Shown here: piece by piece, positions 11,885-23,454 of the stretch
Layout of the letters: each line of letters begins with the position of its first letter
Position numbering within the stretch: the first letter of the stretch is position 1
NCBI GenBank assembly: GCA_037951165.1
Contig: JBBDHG010000024.1
Span: 9,713,001-9,777,000 of the forward strand
Source of the DNA: Lophius americanus
Lineage: Eukaryota; Chordata; Actinopteri; Lophiiformes; Lophiidae
DNA length: 64,000 nt
Reading direction: 5' to 3'
Notes under the pieces: model-generated
Databases searched by the model: none
Told to the model about the DNA's origin: nothing
The model's input: only the letters and a program-made list of their open reading frames with translations
Made by a program: the position numbers and the translations under genes

Positions 11885-12600
11885 CACAGCTTTTTGTTTT
11901 TTTAAAAGCTCCCGGAAGTGAGTATAATGTGAACTACTAGGTTAAATTACAGCTGGAATACGATATAAACACAATAGGTCTCCTCAATTCAATTCATATG
12001 CACTGAATTTTGATTAAATTGGATCTACGGTGAGGCAGTTATGTCCTCCGTAAAAAGCTCCTCCTAGTGAGTAAAACATGAACTAAAAGGTAAAACACAA
12101 TCCTTATAATATAGAGCACCTCGAGTCAATTCATATGAACCAAATTTTTACAAAATCTGATCAATGCTTGAGAATTTATGGCCCCAAATACTTTGGAGAT
12201 AAAGCTCCCCCTAGTGTCAGAAACATACGACCGCTGTCTCCCAAAATCCATCCAGTTCTTTCTTCGCTCTAAGATCTATGTGGGTATACAATTTGAAAGT
12301 GACCCATGAAATAGTATGAGTTATGTACAGAAAAGTGTTTTTAATAAAAATAGGCTCCCTCATGTGGGAAAATATGAACTAGGCTAAACGGTTTGGAACT
12401 CATGGCTGAAACCCTTTTGGAGATAAAGCCCCTCCAAGAGTCTGAAATAAAAAACGGACATTTGCAAAAATCCCTCCAGTTCTTCCGAGCACTAATGTCC
12501 GTGTGGGTATAACATTTGAAAGATGATCCATGAAATAGTTTTTGAGTTATCGCGTGAACACGAAGTGTCTGCAGCGGATGCGATGATGACTCCATAATAT
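11885..12600 (+). repeat. Dispersed repeat family A, forward copy with internal duplication
   Basis: It carries the family hallmarks 'gctccccctagtg', 'ccaaatttttacaaaatctg', 'atctatgtgggta' and 'tgatccatgaaatagttttt'. The module from 'agataaagc' to 'ccatgaaatag' occurs twice (about 12195-12320 and 12420-12540), which indicates internal tandem duplication. There is no coding frame. About a dozen other copies lie in this window. Confidence 0.8.
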
Positions 12601-12839
12601 CGGGGATGTAACACTTCAGGTTTTTGACTTAGCTACTGAAACTAATTGTGACGGACAGTCAAGAACGACCGCACACATTTCTATTCCTCCCTCCTGCTTT
12701 GGTTTGCGGCGGTGGATGTAAAAGCCTAAAAGGTCATCATAAGACAAATTTGTGAGTATATTCAGTGGAAGGGAAACCTTTGGAATTCAGATTTGACCTT
12801 TCACACCGTCAGAAGGAAGCAGATGGAAATGTTAGTCTG

Positions 12840-12911
12840 CAGCTTCAGATTCAGCCCCACAGCTTCAGCCCCACAGCTTCAGCCCCACAGCTTCAGCCCC
12901 GCAGCTTCAGA
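12840..12911 (+). repeat. 14-bp minisatellite (cagcttcagcccca)
   Basis: 'cagcttcag' begins at 12840, 12860, 12874, 12888 and 12902, giving one 20-bp step and then three 14-bp steps. It is nearly perfect, so probably young. It lies in a short open frame that has no other support. Confidence 0.9.
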
Positions 12912-13517
12912 TGTGTGGCCGTACCTGATGCATTGCCCTTTTTCTCTCTTGTGGCACAATGCCTACACACAGTAAGGTTTGTACACCATCCTTCTTCCAT
13001 CATCAGTAGATTTTACAGAGAAGCCTAAGAGCTCAGGTACTTAAAGCATAATTGTGTTTGGAAGGCTTTTGTATCCGTGACAGTCCGTCTGTCACATGAC
13101 CGCGCTCCGCTCACATAACTGCTTTGTATCTTTTCTCTGCAGCAGGATTTAGACACTAATTACTGATATTAGTGTCAGAAGCAGTTAAATTGTATTCCAG
13201 ACTATTCTGGTTCCACCTGGTAACTGATATGGGTTACAATTAGTGTCAAGGGGAGGGGTCCATTAAGATAGTTCTAGGTTGGCGTTGACCACCTCTGAAT
13301 GTGGGAGTGATTGGATCCCCTCTGCATCTTGGGGGATTTGAATCCTGAACCTTGACCAGTCCACTTGTGATGCAATCACTGGGCTCTGATGTAAACATCG
13401 GTTCTGAACAGACTCGCTGCTTTAGTGAGATTAAACCAGCACAGACATCGGGTTATTTGACTGATATGAAACTAGACAAAATAAAAATATAAAACATGAT
13501 TATCGAAGATTATTTCA

Positions 13518-13523
13518 TTTAAT
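13518..13523 (-). other. Possible asb6 polyadenylation signal (ATTAAA)
   Basis: This ATTAAA hexamer on the minus strand lies about 340 bp beyond the asb6 stop codon. I saw no AATAAA on that strand between it and the stop. It is a common variant signal, but no transcript end can be proven here. Confidence 0.3.
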
Positions 13524-13540
13524 TTGTGCTTTTCACTTTT

Positions 13541-13606
13541 CCATCCATTCATTCATTATCCAGAACCGCTTATCCCGTTCAGGGTCGCGGGGGCTGGAGC
13601 CTAACC
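13541..13606 (+). repeat. Fragment of abundant teleost dispersed repeat
   Basis: The sequence runs from 'ccatccattcattcattatc' through an 'accgcttat' word to 'agggtcgcgggggctggag', a phrase found in huge numbers in fish genomes. It would lie in the asb6 3' UTR on the opposite strand. Confidence 0.7.
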
Positions 13607-13859
13607 TATGATGAAGGAATTTTTTTTTTCTTTTTTTTTTTAAAGTAATCACACTTGGTCCACTGTTGCCTGTTTTGTGAATGTTTTCATAATTACATCT
13701 GAGATATTTGCACACACACACACAAAATAAATAAATAACAGAATCTTCAAGTAAACATACACACCCGTCTGTAAATTTGGCACAAACAACGCACAATAAG
13801 AATTTGACGAGGACTTCGGTTGCAGCTCATTTTCAAACAGTCACTAATGACTCTTATGG

Positions 13860-14557
13860 TCAGCGCCGGCCATTTTTGGGCTTGAAGCAGTCCCAGCCCG
13901 GCTTCGGGGTATATGTACTTTCAGGAAGAAGAAAGTCTTTCAGTCTGTCTGGTAAAGGCAAGGCTTTTACTCTCTCTTCAAGCGGCCGAGGCTGCAGGCG
14001 GCTCCTTATGAACGCCCTACACAGGCATCGTAGAGCAGGGGGGCTCGATTCACAGCCCACTGCGCGGTTGAGCGTTTCGATCAGGGACTGAACAAAGGGC
14101 TGAGGATTCTCACCAGACAGATGGGGGGTCAACCGTGGAGGCAGGTGAAGCAGGGGATGGTCTACCCTCGCCATGTCCAACAACACCTCAGCTTGCTCCA
14201 GGAGCTCTGGGAGCTGGCGTTGATCGGGGCACCGCCACACGGCCGTTTGGAGCTGCTGGCAAATGAGGGAGTGATGGGAGTGATCCAATGAGGCTCCGCT
14301 CTGGATTAAAAGCACCGCCAGGGGGAAGAGCAGGTCAAAGAACTCCAGGCTTATTTGCAGCAGGGAGGGCTCGTTGTCTTCGTTCAGACTGCAGCGGAGC
14401 TCCGCGCCATGAGCCAGCAGCAGTTTCGTGGTTTTCAAGCAGAACCTACCGATCAAAGCGGCGTCCTCGGCGCTGCCATCCAGAGCCTCCTTAACCAGAA
14501 TCACCAGCGAGGACTCGGCTGTTTCACCGAGTACGTTAGCAGCATTAACGTCAGCAC
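13860..14557 (-). CDS. asb6: asb6 coding exon 6 (terminal, SOCS box)
   Basis: It encodes residues 199-430: the last ankyrin units, a divergent Gln/Leu-rich linker, the SOCS box and the stop. Residues 409-430 form a Lys/Pro/Trp-containing tail after LPLPDRLKDFLL that differs from the short acidic end I recall for human ASB6. The upstream acceptor is TTCCAG|GTGCTG. Confidence 0.95.
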
Positions 14558-17051
14558 CTGGAACACAGTAAGCAGAACTCAGACCCACATTCCAGATCCA
14601 ACAACAGCTACGGCGGGTTCACACCCGATGTGACTTGCGGATGATGACATCGTTTTTCCTGCGAGTTAAAAATGTTCAACTTTGGGAGGAAAGATTTAGG
14701 AAGATATTATTATTACTGTAAGAAGAAATTTATATTTTGAAGAAATTATTGCTTAACAGGCAGCAGCTCATCCAAAAACATCCTGTTCTTTCAGTGAAGG
14801 GCTGCAGTCATTCTCAAGGCGAGCCAATCAGACGGATCGTGGCGCCACTAAGAAGGATTCGTAAATTGGCCCGTAAAGTTATGCAAATATGCTGTTACAA
14901 GTCAACACTTCATGTATCAGTTTAATATTTTAAAGCCGTCCCGCGGCCTAAACTGAAGAAGAGTCTTTTAGTTTACACACATCTATCTTCTCTGTAGGAA
15001 ATGTTCCCACAGGGCTTTGCTTGGTGTGATCGAACAAAGTTTGCATATCTATACAAATCAACTTATAGATGGACACACACACATAACCAGTGACAAATAA
15101 CCTCTTTCAAAGTTATTGTTCACGTGACGGTAGAGTTAGCATACCTTTTAATTGGGTTTTAAATACGTATGTGTAACCGTTAACTGTTACTGTGCCCACT
15201 TGCAACAAAGACTTTCCTGAGCACCCATTCCAAAGAGCAGCAAATGTCAAAATAAAAGTTAATTTATCCTGTTATTCCACCCTGAATCACTTCATCGGTT
15301 TTGCTCCAGTTTAACGTGATAAAAAACAAACTCGATCTGTCTGTGTTTGTTTTCGTCGGATGTTCTTAAGCAATATACTGTCTGTTTTCATGTAACATAT
15401 GCATAAATATGACCACTGCAGCAAAACCTGAACATAATATTTTAAAAACTGTTGCACTGACTGTTTAGCTGGAATTTCTGATGGATGGACAGGCATGCAT
15501 TTTAAGATGAGATTTAAAATATAATGGACGTTGATGCTGTTTGACATTAACATTTAAGTGAAGATGGTGTGTATTTTACAGTGAGTACCTCTCTCCAGGA
15601 GAAGCTGGATGGTCTCGGTGTTGCGTACGGCGAGTCCGTCGCTGCTTTCCAAGGCGTGGAGCAAAGGTGTTTTTCCTTTGGATGAGAGAAACACAGTCAG
15701 TGTCAAAGAGGTAAACAGGCTTTGAAGATTGAATGTTTCTGAGTAAGGTTGGACATGTACCATATTTATCCTTTGCATTCACATCAGCACCCATGTCCAG
15801 CAGGGTCAGCAGACACAGAAGTCTTTCTGAAAGCTCACTGGCAAGATCCAAAGGACAGCTCTCATGAATCTACAAAGTAACATTTATATGATTACATTTA
15901 AAAAAAGAGGACATATTATGAAAACAAAGAAGACTGAAAAAGTCGAGGGCTGCCTTACCCTGTCTCTCTTTTCAATGTCTGCGCCGTGGTCCACCAGCAG
16001 CTTCAACACGTTTGGCTGATTCCTCAAAATTGCTATATGTAGAGGGTTGTAATAAGACACTGGGTCTGCAGGGTGGAAAGAGATATTCATATTAAGAAGA
16101 GTCCTTATCATGGAAATCAGATAAATAAATATTTTCTGATAAAACCTTTTCTCAAAATGCACAGAACAATACCACTGACAGCACAGTTACCTGGTCCCTA
16201 TAGCCAATGAAACCACATTTTATACTCTAAATTTAGAAGTGTAAATAATAAAAAATAGTTGGACATTTTTGAAGCGGCCCTGATGTCTACACAAACAGAT
16301 CAGATGGTCAAAGACTGGATCTGTAAACACCTCATGCCACTATATAATATGTGTCCAACATTAACACCAACCAAAGTTTGGAGTTTATTTTTGTATTTGT
16401 GATCAACTCCAACTAATTGTGATGAAACGATTGCAAAAATTATACCAGGCCGGTGCATTGTGGGAAAGGCCCAAATCTGCTCAAAAATAAATAATACTGA
16501 TCATTCAGCCTTTGTAGACTGAGATTATCACAAATACTGCAATTTGCATGATGGACAAAGATTGAGTGGTCAACCAGAGTAATGTGACAACCAGTATTTA
16601 TGACTATTTACTTATAGTTCGTATATTTTACTCAAACTCACCTTCAAAGTTTACATCAGCTCCATAGCGTAGAAGGATTTCAGCCACATGCACCAGTCCC
16701 CGCTCTGCGACCTTAAACAGGGCATAACTGATGCCTTCCATAAACACCTCCGACTGGGCCTCCCGATCCAGGAGCTCCAGGAGAGAGCCACAGACAACAT
16801 CCTCATCCTCATCCTCAGGAGTTAGTGCTCTGGACACAAGAGAGGACAGTACAAGTGCCTCATTATCAGAAATCTGGTAAAGTCAGTTTCATCATCACTT
16901 TAATTCATTATTAATACTTTTATATTGACTTCTGGCTTTAGTCTTACCTGTCTTTTCCAGCACCTTCATCCATCCCAACAACACACATTATAGCATCCAC
17001 CAGTGGCTGGTACTCATAAACGATCCTTCGAAACCCGTGGAGGAAAGGCAT
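13860..17051 (-). CDS. asb6: asb6: ankyrin repeat and SOCS box protein 6 (six coding exons, complete)
   Basis: The CDS joins 17051-16948, 16829-16642, 16065-15959, 15869-15761, 15675-15589 and 14557-13860. All introns are GT-AG and phases agree at every junction, giving 1293 bases and 430 residues (human ASB6 is about 421). The N-terminus MPFLHGFRRIVYEYQPLVDA is the family signature and fixes the start. Ankyrin repeats span roughly residues 65-300, with repeat ends such as HGADIEKRDR and MGADVNAKDKY. A SOCS box occupies about 371-410: ALRCLCRAFIR is the Elongin B/C-binding part and LPLPDRLKDFL the Cullin-5 contact. ASB proteins recruit substrates to Elongin-Cullin-RING ubiquitin ligases in the cytosol; ASB6 has been linked to the insulin-signalling adaptor APS. 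Identification rests on sequence and exon agreement remembered from the family. Confidence 0.97.
15589..15675 (-). CDS. asb6: asb6 coding exon 5
   Basis: It encodes residues 170-198, GKTPLLHALESSDG through ETIQLLLER. Codon 199 is split with the last exon, where GADVN completes the ankyrin unit. The following intron is the longest coding intron (1031 bp). Confidence 0.95.
15761..15869 (-). CDS. asb6: asb6 coding exon 4
   Basis: It encodes residues 134-169, starting IHESCPLDLASE and ending with the ankyrin hairpin MGADVNAKDKY. It is flanked by short introns (89 and 85 bp). Confidence 0.95.
15959..16065 (-). CDS. asb6: asb6 coding exon 3
   Basis: It encodes residues 98-133, one complete ankyrin unit with the classic PLHIAILRNQPNVLKLLVDHG helix pair. 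The TGCAG acceptor is preceded by a pyrimidine-rich tract, and the exon ends in phase 0. Confidence 0.95.
16642..16829 (-). CDS. asb6: asb6 coding exon 2
   Basis: It encodes residues 35-97. An acidic stretch (residues 40-45, EDEDED) is followed by the first ankyrin unit, ending LLRYGADVNFE. The exon ends after the first base of codon 98. The next intron is 576 bp and has no recognisable insertion. Confidence 0.95.
16948..17051 (-). CDS. asb6: asb6 coding exon 1
   Basis: It encodes residues 1-34 plus two bases of Arg35, the conserved ASB6 N-terminal segment before the ankyrin repeats. The donor is CAG|GTAAG, a strong consensus. The following intron is only 118 bp. Confidence 0.95.
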
Positions 17052-17600
17052 GGCTTCTCCGACGTAAGTAAATCAGAAGCCAGACAATAAATAACTAAAT
17101 AGGGGGGGGGAAGTAAAATAAGCAGCTGGCCTACAGACAGAGGATGTGTCAGTGTCAAGGAATAGACAACGCATATCAGAAAAACGTGACTAGCGCTGAT
17201 GACATTGAAATGATAAAGTGTTACGTACGCTAACTTTCTTGCGTATACTATTTAGAGAATACAATATGAGATATGTAACGTAATTTCCTTTCCCTTAATG
17301 CTAGCAGGTTAAAATTATTTAACAATCTTTACAACGCAATGTATGCCATTAAAAGAAAAGTTACATTTTTTGGGACATAAGCCTAAAGCTAAACGTCGCA
17401 ATAATTGCGAGCATTACTGGCTATATTGCTAAGTTAAAATGTTTGTGACAACTAAGACAAGTTCACAGAAACTGACACAGACACTCGCTCCAGCTGTTAC
17501 CTGTCAAAACCGGAAGCATCAACGATTTCGAATTTAGTGCGGCGGTGTTTTCTTTCCCCTGTAAAATAATGGGTGTTGAAGGTTCCGCCGTGTAATTTGT
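17052..17600 (-). promoter_or_regulatory. asb6: asb6 5' UTR, probable non-coding first exon and promoter
   Basis: A strong minus-strand donor, GACAG|GTAACA, sits at 17501/17500. A C-rich acceptor ending TATTTAG falls at 17095. Together they predict a 406-bp 5' UTR intron, leaving 43 bases of leader before the ATG. The presumed first exon contains CCGGAAG (about 17510-17516), an ETS-type site common in TATA-less housekeeping promoters, and several CpGs. The start site itself is not visible. This is inference from splice motifs. Confidence 0.5.
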
Positions 17601-20340
17601 TCTGACAGGAGAGCGTAAGGTGTGAAGTTTCGTCTTATTTGTTTATTTTGAATGCGGATAGTCAGAAGGGAACCGGAGATTGTTCAGCAACCGAGACATT
17701 TTAAGAGCTTTATTCATGAAAAACTAGATGTCTACAAAACAATTTGAGAATCTAATAAAATCACATCTACGGAACGAAGTGGGAACCATAGGTAATAATA
17801 TCTTTTGTACGAAAGAAGAAGGAGGATAAACTGTTAAGTAGATAAAAACGTATTACATAAACGACAACAATAATGTATAATGTGAAATACTATGATAATG
17901 AGAACATAAAGAGGGCTATAGTAGATCAAACCATAAATACATACAAAAAGGGTTTTTCTGGGGTTATGCATTTTTGTTTTCATTATTTAGCATATATGAT
18001 ATTATAGACTATAAATTAAATATCAATTTTCTATAAGAAAATATTTAACTGGATGTTGGAAAAAAATAAATTCAGATAGATTTGAAGTTCAGTCAATTGT
18101 GCAAGGATTTCCAAAGGTCCTGGATCAGATTTACAGCAGTGTTTCTATTCTTTCTGCATTTTCATTCACAAAGCGACAGTTATCCATCTGTTTTCAATGA
18201 TTACGTTTTATTTCCTCAAATGAAATTAAAATAAACACATGTTCAGTGTTAATGCACAGTACCTCATAATTAAACAAGGTTTATGTGACTATATAAATGT
18301 TGGACTAAATCTTTACAAACCACATATGTTAGAAACATTGTGACTCACAAATATGAGTTTTCAGACTCTCACATCATGAGAATTTTTACTTTGTTTGATA
18401 AATGTCTCTTCATCAGCAACCAACACTCAAGAGCTTGAAATTATCAGGGGCATATGAAGCTAGCAGATAAAGACAAGAAGAAACTCAGGCCCATACCGAA
18501 ACAAATGTGTGTTAGTGTTTTGATTGATAGCATTGTTCAAATATTAAAAGTTCTTTCTGTTGATGGGCTTGAATGCTACTATGTTTAATAAGTCCATTGA
18601 GTCAGTGTTATATGAAAATTGACCGAGTGTGGGGTTTGTGTTCCCATCAACGATCGTCACATAACTGATCAAGTCTATCAGCATGTTTAAGTACAACTTC
18701 TAGACTATGTAGAATGTGAAATCGCCGTCGTTGTCTTTCACACATCAAGAATCCACAATGTGCTTTCTGCTTCTGACAGTTGTGTCATGTATTCAAGAAA
18801 CAAACAATCTGTCATTATTTCTCCGCCTTCCAGTGATCAAGTCATTGATCATCCTTCAGCATATTCACATTAAAAAAATAGGATCAACAAATGTTTCACC
18901 AACAGCAACGGTTGAAAAATATTTAATAACCATATGGTGCATCAATCCCAGAAAGCAGGTTCCAAACCTTTTTCTGATTGTTTTACAACTCCACTATGCT
19001 GTTAGCATCTGGTTAATATAGTAGCCTTTGTCCTGTTCTACAAAGAACCCCCTGCTGTGTTCTGGTTTGGTGACAGATGGTTCGCTATGAGAACCGTCAT
19101 GGAGGGCTATCTAACTTTTAAAAAAAACAAAGAAAACCTTTTAGCACGTCTGTGTGTCTCATTTTGAACACATGTTAACACAGTCACTGATATTCCGAGA
19201 GACTCATTAGCAAATGAAACATCTGCTTTAATAGCATCAGATCAGCAGTCAGAAAAAAAAGTTTGAATGATGAAGCCAAGCCCAACGGAAATTTTGAGCT
19301 GACCAAAAAAAGAAGTACATTCAGTAACAAGAAAAGTGAAATATAAAGTTTCATATTTGCAGTTGTTTTTGGTAAATAGTAGCACCTCTGAACCCACGAA
19401 GCTCTTACTATCTCCATATATTTACCAACGAAGCAAACATGACACGGATTCTACATCTCGCAGGATGATTGACAGCACCGAGACACCTCTCGGAATGACT
19501 GAAGACCTTCCTGAAGTGGTTACAGATGAATTTGGACACATCTTTTGCTGGAACAGATCTTGCATCGCATCTGTCCCTTTTCTCTGCCAGCTGTCAGCGT
19601 GCCTTTACTGACTGCTGAGCTCCAATCACCGTGCTGTTTAGCCCTCATGTCCAAGCTGCAATGGCTGGTCTGGAGCCAGTGCCTCATTTGGAGCTGGTTC
19701 TTTTCATCTCCACACTCATAGAATGGGCTCCCAGCCAGGAAAACTGGTGCCGGAATGAAACAAAAACCCTCCCTGGTCTAGAAACATTAATCAGTCACAT
19801 CAGTTGTGAGGATTATGGTCAATCAACCATAACTTAGTGACTGCCGTGTTGGGTATTGTCGATGAAAAAATACCAAACTACAGAACTGCAGCTAATTGCC
19901 GATAAATGCTCAATGTAAAATACAGTTATGGATAAAGTCTACATTCGTACTCCCCGCTCATTTCACATGTAATTCTGCATGTTTTCTGATAGCTTACAGA
20001 TAAAGACGAGACAGAGCAGCAACATCTGAAATACCTGGGAGAAAAGCAGACGTAAGTCGCGTTAAAAGTAAAAATCCTCTCCATACACATGTCAAAATTT
20101 AATTAATGACCTCAGAGACAGCATCGTCTACACTTGTACCACTTCTTATTTACAAGGTTCATAATCATGACCTGCTCCACCTTTACCACTTCTGATGACC
20201 TTAGAATTTTGCTGCCACCCTGTGGATTCATCGATGTAAAGCAACACTCAGTGAGTGTTTTTTTACACAAAGGGAGACAGCAACATAATGACATTAATAT
20301 ATTTTTCTCGGACACAATGTTGTGGCTCTTGGTCCTCTGT
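17600..20340. other. Intergenic sequence, no gene recognised
   Basis: AT-rich DNA with many stops. The open frames here (up to about 100 codons at 18716-19021) show no family features. A more complex stretch at 19480-19830 could be conserved or belong to a non-coding transcript, but nothing decides this. Confidence 0.4.
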
Positions 20341-20344
20341 GGAT

Positions 20345-20695
20345 AAATGATACGGCTGGAATGCCGCTTCGACATCTCAGAGGGATTCTAGTCTACCAGT
20401 GACACAGTATTGGGACTGTAGAGTTTCTGTGATGCAATGTCGTGGTTCTGGTGCCTCCGTGTCATAGTGGTCGGGCTCCAGTGACCCTGTGATGTAATGA
20501 TTTGGCTGGAGTACACGTGTGATATGGCTCTAGTGCTTCCGTCATGTAATAACATGCATTTATTGCCTCTGTGAAGTAATGGCTCAAGTTCCCCAGTGAT
20601 ATAGTGACATGACTGTGGTGCCTTTGTGAGGTTTTGAAATGGCTATAGTGCCTCTGTGATGTGATGTCATGGTTCTAGTTCCTTGGTGTCATAAT
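20345..20695 (+). repeat. Degenerate ~30-bp minisatellite
   Basis: The words 'ctgtgatgtaatg', 'tggctctagtgcctc' and variants repeat about ten times with unit lengths of roughly 22-38 bp. Heavy divergence between units indicates an old array. It has no coding frame. Confidence 0.8.
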
Positions 20696-21260
20696 AATAA
20701 CAATAAAATGAATAATAATATTACATTTTATTCATAGAATGCTTTTCATAAAGACTCAAAGTGGCTTTACAGGTACATTAAAAAACAAGTAAAATCCAAA
20801 TCAGAGAAACGATCCTGTCGGGACATCAATGCCAGTTTCAAGGATGCGTTCAAATATGTGGAGGATGATTTCAAAAGTACAGTTAGGGAAGCATATGTGG
20901 CCCTTTTCAGAATAATTGAGCCTCGAATTCAGCGTTTTTGCCTTCATCATATAACATTTAACTGCAGTTGTTTTCTTTCTGTGTGGTGGTAGAGACAATA
21001 GAGTTATGCTCAAACTCTGTCTTTAGGTGGCAGCAGAGCAGCAGCGGCCACACAGCAGCAGCAACAGACCTCAGAGCCTGGACACAAAGGTGCACATCGG
21101 TTACTACACCGGATGAGAGCACCGCTTCACACCGGCATGGAAGCAGACGTGTGAACGTGGAAATGAGCAGAGACACAAACACCGGGAGAATCTGTTTCTA
21201 CGCTCAGAGAAAAATAACTCAGTGGTTTAATCCAGGTTTGATTCATCTAATTCTGTCACT

Positions 21261-21805
21261 TTGAAGCTAATCATCATTTTTAACATCCAGACCCTCATCC
21301 ACGCCTTACTATTCTTCCGCTTGTGTTACTGCAATGGAGTCCTGTCAGGGGTACCAAGAAAAGCCCTGGACCGGCTCCAGTACGTCCAAAACTCAGCTGC
21401 CTGGGTTCTCACCAGAACCAAGCTCTGGCAGCACATCATTCAAACCCTCATCCACCTTCACTGGCTCCCTGTAAGATTCCACATCAATTACAAAGTCCTA
21501 CACCCTTTCCCGGAATCTCCAGTCCTCAGACACTGGTCTTCTCTCCATCAGTTCCACAGCCCCCACCCTCTGGAACGCTCTCCCTGCCAACAGCTGCCAC
21601 CATACATCCCTGGAAATGTTCAAAAACCTCCTCAAACACCACCTGTTTACCCCCACCTACAACATCACCTAACTCTGCCATCTGACAAACATTCTCCTTT
21701 TAGTTACTTATTGTTTTATTTGTATTCCTTCCATGTAGAAACGTCCTTGGGTATCATGAAAGGCGCTATTTATGTCTAAGTTATTATTATTATCATCATT
21801 AATAC
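21261..21805 (+). pseudogene. LINE reverse-transcriptase C-terminal fragment (L2/CR1/Rex1-like)
   Basis: The plus frame reads CYCNGVLSGVPRKALDRLQYVQNSAAWVLTRTK and then LIHLHWLPVRFHINYKVL. This is the conserved region just after the polymerase domain in L2/CR1-type non-LTR retrotransposons. The expected tail 'aggcgctatttatgtctaag' and an ATT-rich end follow, so the 3' end is present and the copy is 5'-truncated, as usual after target-primed insertion. The frame then breaks. A diverged piece with 'tgcttttcataaagactcaaagtgg' near 20740 may belong to a similar tail. Confidence 0.85.
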
Positions 21806-22099
21806 ACAGAATCGATAAAGCGACGCTCCCTGAACGGATGGCGGCCCGATCAGAATCCCCATGATGAGGCTGAGGCCTCTCCAACCACATCAGTTTATCC
21901 TCCATGAATAATCTACCCCACAAACCTGCTGATTACTTCCTCAGTCTTTGTGCACACACCTGTCGCTCTTCCCCAGTGAAGCAGGCAATCCCTTTTATCC
22001 ACCCTGAAGTTAATCTGTGCCTTTGCCATCCTGTGGTCACAGGAGCACACCGTTTCTTCTGCCAGTAGGTGGAAAGACAAATCCAGTGATGAATTTTTT

Positions 22100-22440
22100 T
22101 GGGGGGGGGGGGGCGCAGCAGGGCTCCTTTTTCAGCTCGGAGGCTTTGCATTAATGTAGGTTCTTGAGGACGATTTAATGGCATCACCATGGCGCCATCT
22201 CAATGTCGTTCACCGAGCACTTTCAAGCGCCTGTGGTCATCAAAACGGGAGATTTGAAACTGCTCTCCGCACAAATCCTCTTGTGTTCTCCCCGAGGAAA
22301 TTGAGAAAATGCACAAGTTAATTTGAGCTGAAGCGCTGGCTCAGCCGAGGCTCTGCTCTTTTGTTTTAACCCCACTGACAAAACTAACTCTCAAAGTCAG
22401 AAATGCTTCACTAGGCTGCAGTAATTTCACCTCAGCGCTG
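22100..22440. promoter_or_regulatory. Candidate conserved non-coding element
   Basis: Transposon-free, complex sequence including 'tgcattaatg' (22149), 'gatttaatggcatcacc' and 'acaagttaatttgag' (about 22313). Homeodomain-like TTAAT cores are spaced through it. It lies between asb6 and ntng2. The role is inferred. Confidence 0.35.
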
Positions 22441-22574
22441 TAAAAAAAAAAGAAAACTGAGCTCATGCCAAATCCAAGAAACTACCAAACTGCATCAATA
22501 GCTGGTTGTAGCTGGAACCAAAAACATTCCTGATTATTTTCAGACCTGTTCAAGCACATCGTCACAGAATCAAA

Positions 22575-23290
22575 CCATTATCATATGTAGAAACTTCTCA
22601 GGTCTCACCTGTAGCAGCCGATGCCAAAATCAAAAGAAATTCCAGAAGACATCAGCGAAAAGGTGATTGAATTACATCAGTGTGGGAACGATTACAACGC
22701 TCTCTAAAGTTCTGGGACTCCACTGATCCACATTGAGACGCGTGATCTCTAAACGAAGAAGGTTTGGAACAATAGTGGACCTTCCAAGAGGAGGCCCACC
22801 TTCTTTTCAACCAAGAGCTCTTTCAGGGAGTCACGAGAAATCTGAAGAAAGCATCCAAGAACGGCAAGCTTCTCTGCCTCTGATCAAGTTTATGGATCCA
22901 CTAGAGGAAAGTTGAAGCTAGAACTCTACTTGGTCATGCAGATGGACAATGATCTCAAGCATTAGAGAACTCAGAAGGTCTAAAAAGTAATAGAATTAAG
23001 ATTACTGGAGTGGCCTAGCCAGACTTGGGGGCTGAACCCCTTTTTGAGTCGCTGTGGTGGGACCTGAAAAGAAAAGTTCATGTTTATAACCTATCATATA
23101 TAGTGGCCCTAAAGCAGCTGTGCAAAGAAGAGTGGGTCAGAGACTGATCTCTACTTAATCTAAGTGTTTGGTTGCATGTGATGCCGCAAAAGGTGGAACA
23201 ACTAACCTCACATTTCATGGAAGCAAACCCTTTTTTTTACCCTGTAGATAAAGTATTGGATAACTTTTTTGCATTATTAAATAAGACCAT
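22575..23290 (+). pseudogene. Tc1-like transposon with internally deleted transposase
   Basis: The plus strand gives an N-terminal transposase start (MPKSKEIPED-like, from about 22621) with a paired/HTH DNA-binding segment through RRVISKRRRFGTIVDLPRGGPPS. After about 22865 it jumps to 'atggacaatgatctcaagca', the region near the end of the catalytic domain, and 'gagtggcctagccag'. The DDE core is therefore missing, and frameshifts break the rest. This is an inactive internal-deletion derivative. Confidence 0.8.
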
Positions 23291-23454
23291 AACGTAAAAC
23301 CTTTATTCTACATTTACCCATGTTGCCCTTTTTTGTTAAATTTGAGCGTCTGACAACTGAGTGTTGGATAAACCCAGAAAGATAACGAATCAGACGGGCG
23401 CTAATGCTTTTTTCCCAACAGCGCAGGATTCAAGTGTAAAGGGGGCAATCACAA

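Noticed and set aside
12765..13028. 87-codon frame with a repeated QPHSFSPTASAP-type motif
   Set aside because: The repeat comes from the 14-bp minisatellite, read in two frames. No exon context.
15554..16162. Separate small genes suggested by individual minus-strand frames
   Set aside because: They are asb6 exons 3-5 read through into introns; splicing joins them into one gene.
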